Shown in pieces: positions 60,110 to 64,000 of a stretch of 64,000 nt of DNA. Source of the DNA: Paulownia fortunei. Its lineage: Eukaryota > Streptophyta > Magnoliopsida > Lamiales > Paulowniaceae. The translations under genes were made by a program, and so were the position numbers. The stretch covers positions 6,196,642 to 6,260,641 of the forward strand of contig CM033116.1 in assembly GCA_019321725.1 (NCBI GenBank), given 5' to 3'. The notes under the pieces are model-generated. The model ran no database searches. It was not told the DNA's origin and was given only the letters and a program-made list of their open reading frames with translations. Position 1 is the first letter of the stretch. Each line of letters begins with the position of its first letter.

Positions 60110-61590
60110 CTGAAGCATGCAAGCATAAGAATACGACTATTCAGTTCCAAGATATAAGCACAACAATAAGAACTTCCCAGAAAGAAGCACGAACGACAGG
60201 CACTTCTTGTATCAAGAAGAAATGCCCATTGGTGAGGGCATAATCATAACCAATGACCAAGAATCCCAATCCACAAAATTTAAACAAAAACGTATGATGC
60301 AACATAGTATAAATAATATTTGGAAGTAACAACTCATGAGTTAACAAATTTTTGTAGCATTGTGAAATAATTAATTGGACAATAAGATCAGACTTTTTTT
60401 GCAGTACGTACAATCAATCTAAATGGGAAATATACAATGGAATGCCGACTCATTTCAAAATTTAGGATTTTGCAGATACAGATGTCTTCGAAGTTGCATT
60501 TAAAACTGATAAGCAACGTTATGAAATAGATGAAGATTTTTCATAGCAATCCAGGAAAAGAGTTTAATTGACAGGAAGAGCCAGCAAATAAGAGTAATTG
60601 CAAAACTTAATACCTTGCCAGTGTTGATTTATCCATACAAGTTTAATCAGAAATAGGAGTACAGCACACCTATTTTGATCTATTTTTTCACGACTCTTTC
60701 GGGAATGAAAGCAGTATCAGTAAGGAAATGAGCACATTTTTCTGAACAGAAGAATATAAGAAGCTTTAACCATGAAACAGGCATTTGATTGGAGATTCAA
60801 GGATTTGCAGGGTGACATTGGTTTATAGGAGGTATAAAATATATTTTCAGAAAACTTGAACAAAAACAAAGCCAATATCATAACAAAGACAACAAAGAGA
60901 AGTAAGGGAAATCAAGCAATCAGCTTCTAGCTTGAAAACCATCAAAAGTAGCTTTATTTATATTCACATATTTATGTGGAATGCGTACAGATTCTATGCC
61001 TACTTGTGGCCAAGTAGTTACAGGCATGCATATCAAGGAACATAAAAAATGTGAGAACACCTGTGCATGAGGTACATTTGCAGAGCGCCGGTAAACAAGC
61101 ATTTGTTTCAAGAAATTCTTATCTAGAGTTCAGAACAATACCATGGGACTAGCAAGAGTGAAGAAATTATGTGCGGGTAAAGGAAATCACCACCGGTGTG
61201 AACATTTAGTGCAAAGAAGCAAGGAAAAGGGGCAGTCATAGACAAACTAACAGTCAAAAAAACAGTGAGAGTGACTTGGGTCAAGCTCAAACAAAGACCC
61301 TCTGAAGTGACTGAAGTAGCAAACCTACAATAAGAGAATAAATCCAAAACTTCACCTTGGTAAACCTTTGGAATACAGATCGCCAAGGGAAGAGATTTGG
61401 AAATGGTATACACATCCTTTATAGCTGAGGGGAGGGATAAGGGAGAGAGGAGCAGCAAGAAAGTGAGAATGGAGGAGCACATTGAAGAGGAGACTCACCT
61501 GGAGGAAGGGAGATAGCAACACACAACCTGAAGATATCTTCATGAAGGAGAAACCCCCTACTTGCAGAAACTGGTGGCGAAGCAGAGTAG
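60110..61590 (-). other. SIZ1 intron or upstream DNA, no exon recognised
   Basis: The exon that should precede MSGLRMK (ending in ...NLRCP in this family) was sought on the minus strand and not found. Frames here have no family resemblance. Confidence 0.5.
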
Positions 61591-61679
61591 AATGGAGGCG
61601 ATTATGTTTAACTCCAAAGAATGATAAACCTTGACAAGGTCAAGGTTATCAAAGCTTTTGAGGAATGTCATGACAACAT

Positions 61680-62330
61680 TTGACAGTACTCAAAAATATT
61701 GAGGAAGCTCTGATTCTCAAGCTAATGGGTCTGAATGGGGATTTTGAGCTCACTAATTTAGGCCATAACTGCTACATTCTCAAGCTAGTGGATCGGGAGA
61801 AAAGGGATTTTATCCTTATAGAGGGGACCTTGATGATATCTAACCACTACCTAGTGGAAAGGAAAAGGTTCCCAAATTTCTAAGCATCCATTGACAAGAT
61901 TACCATGGCGGTGACATGGGTTAGGATACCACAGCTTGCAGAGGAGTATTAGTGGAGTATTATCAGGAAGAGATCATCTAATCCATAGCCCTCAGCTTGG
62001 GTTCTCCTATCAAGATCGATCACAATAAATACAGGGGAGGCAAGAATGTGGTATACTGCTTCCTGATTGAAGTTGACGAGCCATTGGAAAGCGAAGTCAC
62101 TGTCAACGGCATAACCTATATGCTAGAGTATGAAAAACCTCCCATTTACAACTGTGGAAGGGTTGGTCATCAGAATTTGGAGTGTAAACACAGTAGGGAG
62201 GTCGACAACACAATTGGGGAGGAAGATACACACAACACAGCTGGCCAGGTGGACCACTAAGTTCAGCAAGAACCACAAAACTCCAAATTTGGTGAGTGGA
62301 TGCATCTTAAAAGGACTATGAGGTATCATC
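61680..62330 (+). pseudogene. LINE ORF1 (DUF4283 plus zinc knuckle) relic
   Basis: ALILKLMGLNGDF, then a MISNHYLVERKRFPNF block, then DKITMAVTWVRIPQL and LGSPIKID fit the DUF4283 domain of plant L1 ORF1 proteins. The zinc knuckle at about 62145-62190 reads YNCGRVGHQNLEC, lacking its first Cys. A WMHLKR block follows at about 62295-62315, as in relatives. In-frame stops occur at 61881 and again before 62000. Confidence 0.8.
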
Positions 62331-63084
62331 AATAAGGACGGCAGACTTGTGGTGAGAGCAATATGTTCCAAGCCCTGCAAGAAGGTGGCAAGGTGGGGCT
62401 GCAACCTTGAGAGCACAAGGACCCAGTTTGATAAGGATGCAACAAAGGAATGCTTGCCCAGTATCCTGTACATAAATCATAGAAAAAGGACACTAACTAC
62501 AGAAGGGATTGCCTTCAAAGAGGGTATATCCCGAAAATGTGACAAATCCTTAGCAGGACAAAGCAATCAGAGCCATACAATGAAAAATGAGCAAATTCAC
62601 ATGATGAGCCCACCAATGAAGGATATACTAAGGTCAACACCATGGTTTGAATAGGGTTAATATATCCTCCCAGATATCACCTTTTGCACAAACCACATTG
62701 CCAAGATCAATATGATTTCTAATAACATCCCAAGTTCTTTATATGGAGGCGGAGGACCCTCTCATATACCCCACCCCAGCACGGGATACCTGAGGGAGTC
62801 AATAAACAGACCAACTTTCTCTCACAAGTCGATCTCCGATGCACATAATTGAGAGTCACCAAAGTGAATCCATTGTTTTCGCAGATAGATACGCAAGCCA
62901 AATTTACCCACAGGATGGAGGAGACAAATAAAAGCTACAAGATGCAGATAGCAGTGAGTCAGTCAGAGATGAGACAACAGCAATGGATATCCGGGATTTT
63001 AGCCCACCAAATTAATGAAGGTCTCCCAAGAGGGGTTATACAAAACCATATCAAGTTACGAAATATTCAAATTAATCAAATGAA

Positions 63085-64000
63085 GATTTTCCCCTAGAAT
63101 TGTCTAGGCCTAGGAAGCCAAGTTTATTGCTTCTCACAGGCTAGACGTTGTGTTCTTTTAGCGACTGACATCTCATAAGAGAGAAGACGATCCGTTTCAC
63201 GGAATTTCTGTTTTCCAGCATGGCGAGAGCAACTATGGTGGGAAGAAAAGGGAGCATTTAGATGCTTTGGGATATGGAGGCCATTAAAGTAGTAGTGATG
63301 GATATCATCCACCAAGAAATCTATGCAATCATAGGCCCAAGATTGACAATGAATGGTTATGCATGATTATGCACCGGGGGGGGGGGGGTGCATGCAAGTC
63401 CTAACTCTAGAGACAGAGAAGAGCTATGAAACAACCTTGAAGAGGTGGGCAACTCCAATGGCTGTGATGATCACAGGAGATTTCAATGAGGTTGCCGAAA
63501 AAGAGGTGGCGTTCCGCCTAACTTATCAAGTTATTGCAGGTTTAATGAGATGATTGGCAATTGTGACCTGACCCTAAGCCGAGATTCACATGTCATAATT
63601 CCAGAAGCGGTCTTGCAGTCACTAGGAAGAGGCTATTCTTTGGCTAGCAGTGCTTGGAGACTTTGCTTCCCGGAATGTATTGTACTACACTTACCTCGAG
63701 ACTACACAAGGGTTAGAATGCTATTTCTTTTCGAGCTAGCTTAGACCACCCAATGTGAGAAAGTCATTGTAAATGTTTGGTGAATCTCCACCAACATCAT
63801 GGAAGCCCTTAACAAACTGCCACATACCATGAGATAGTGGAACAAATGCACCTTTGAAAATATTTTCAACGAAAGAGAGGTTCTAACGAGAATAAATGGG
63901 ATCCAAAAGAGCTAGGCCTTCCGTGGGAGTTTCTTTCTTGAAAATGTTTTGAAAACCCTAAGACAAGAAGTAATGCTTTGGTTCCAAAAGTCTAGGATTA
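63085..64000 (+). pseudogene. LINE ORF2 endonuclease-domain relic
   Basis: NCLGLGS near 63100 corresponds to the start of the apurinic-type endonuclease (NCRGLG in relatives). MITGDFNEV at about 63470-63500 is its GDFNE motif, and VLHLPRDYT near 63690-63716 is the region just before the SDH motif, which is lost. A run of G bases at 63376-63388 and many stops break the frame. Confidence 0.8.

Larger units (their letters stand above)
61592..64000 (+). mobile_element. Degenerate L1-type LINE, truncated by the window end
   Basis: Order on the + strand: an ORF1 with DUF4283 and zinc-knuckle resemblance (about 61680-62330), a spacer with stops, then an ORF2 endonuclease start (about 63085). Reverse transcriptase would lie beyond 64000. 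Every part carries stops. It is antisense to the SIZ1 exons. The left border and target duplication were not determined. Confidence 0.8.

Noticed and set aside
61123..61543. Minus-strand frames of 63 and 119 codons upstream of the SIZ1 exons
   Set aside because: Hydrophobic low-information sequence with no SAP, PHD or PINIT resemblance, so not used as missing SIZ1 exons.
1..64000. CRISPR arrays, rRNA, tRNA or known conserved microRNA genes
   Set aside because: No regularly spaced repeats were seen, and no rRNA, convincing tRNA or familiar mature microRNA sequence was noticed on reading. A dedicated covariance-model search was not possible.

Overview
This window is nuclear DNA of a flowering plant, almost certainly a eudicot. 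The evidence is AT-rich intergenic DNA, genes with many GT-AG introns, and plant-specific families: an auxin response factor with tasiR-ARF target sites and a SIZ1-type SUMO ligase. The species cannot be named from the sequence.

Layout. 1-8716 is a decayed Ty3/gypsy retrotransposon on the + strand. It was hit twice: by a hAT transposon (484-4279) and by what looks like a solo LTR of another element (6955-8047). Both insertions carry recognisable target-site duplications, and in both cases the gypsy reading resumes across the insertion. 8717-32700 is a gene desert of about 24 kb. It is filled with long-inverted-repeat (Mutator-like) elements, small hAT-type MITEs, microsatellites and G-quadruplex-prone runs. 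I found no convincing protein gene there.

33355-40976 (+) is a complete 12-exon gene for an ARF4-type auxin response factor (815 aa). It has the B3 DNA-binding domain, two tasiR-ARF target sites in exon 10, a C-terminal PB1 domain and several upstream ORFs in the leader. 40977-47047 is intergenic with MITEs. 47048-52211 (+) is a complete 7-exon gene for a CytochromB561_N/TMEM209-like membrane protein (684 aa), with one GC-AG intron. 53400-55790 (+) is a broken, intron-bearing copy of the TFIIH subunit gene GTF2H2 (p44/SSL1). 57994-60109 (-) holds the last four exons of a SIZ1 SUMO E3 ligase (SP-RING, SIM and C-terminus), also with a GC-AG intron. Its SAP, PHD and PINIT exons are not seen in the window. 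From about 61590 to the window end lies a degenerate L1-type LINE on the + strand, antisense to SIZ1.

The intact genes are not a functional cluster. ARF4 is an auxin and organ-polarity regulator controlled by trans-acting siRNAs. SIZ1 conjugates SUMO to nuclear proteins. The TMEM209-like protein is a two-pass membrane protein, probably of the nuclear envelope. Nothing here looks like a wholly new system. The strongest points for follow-up are the stacked post-transcriptional controls on ARF4, the two GC-AG introns in neighbouring genes, the group of fold-back elements with convergent termini, and the separation of the SIZ1 3' half from its 5' half.
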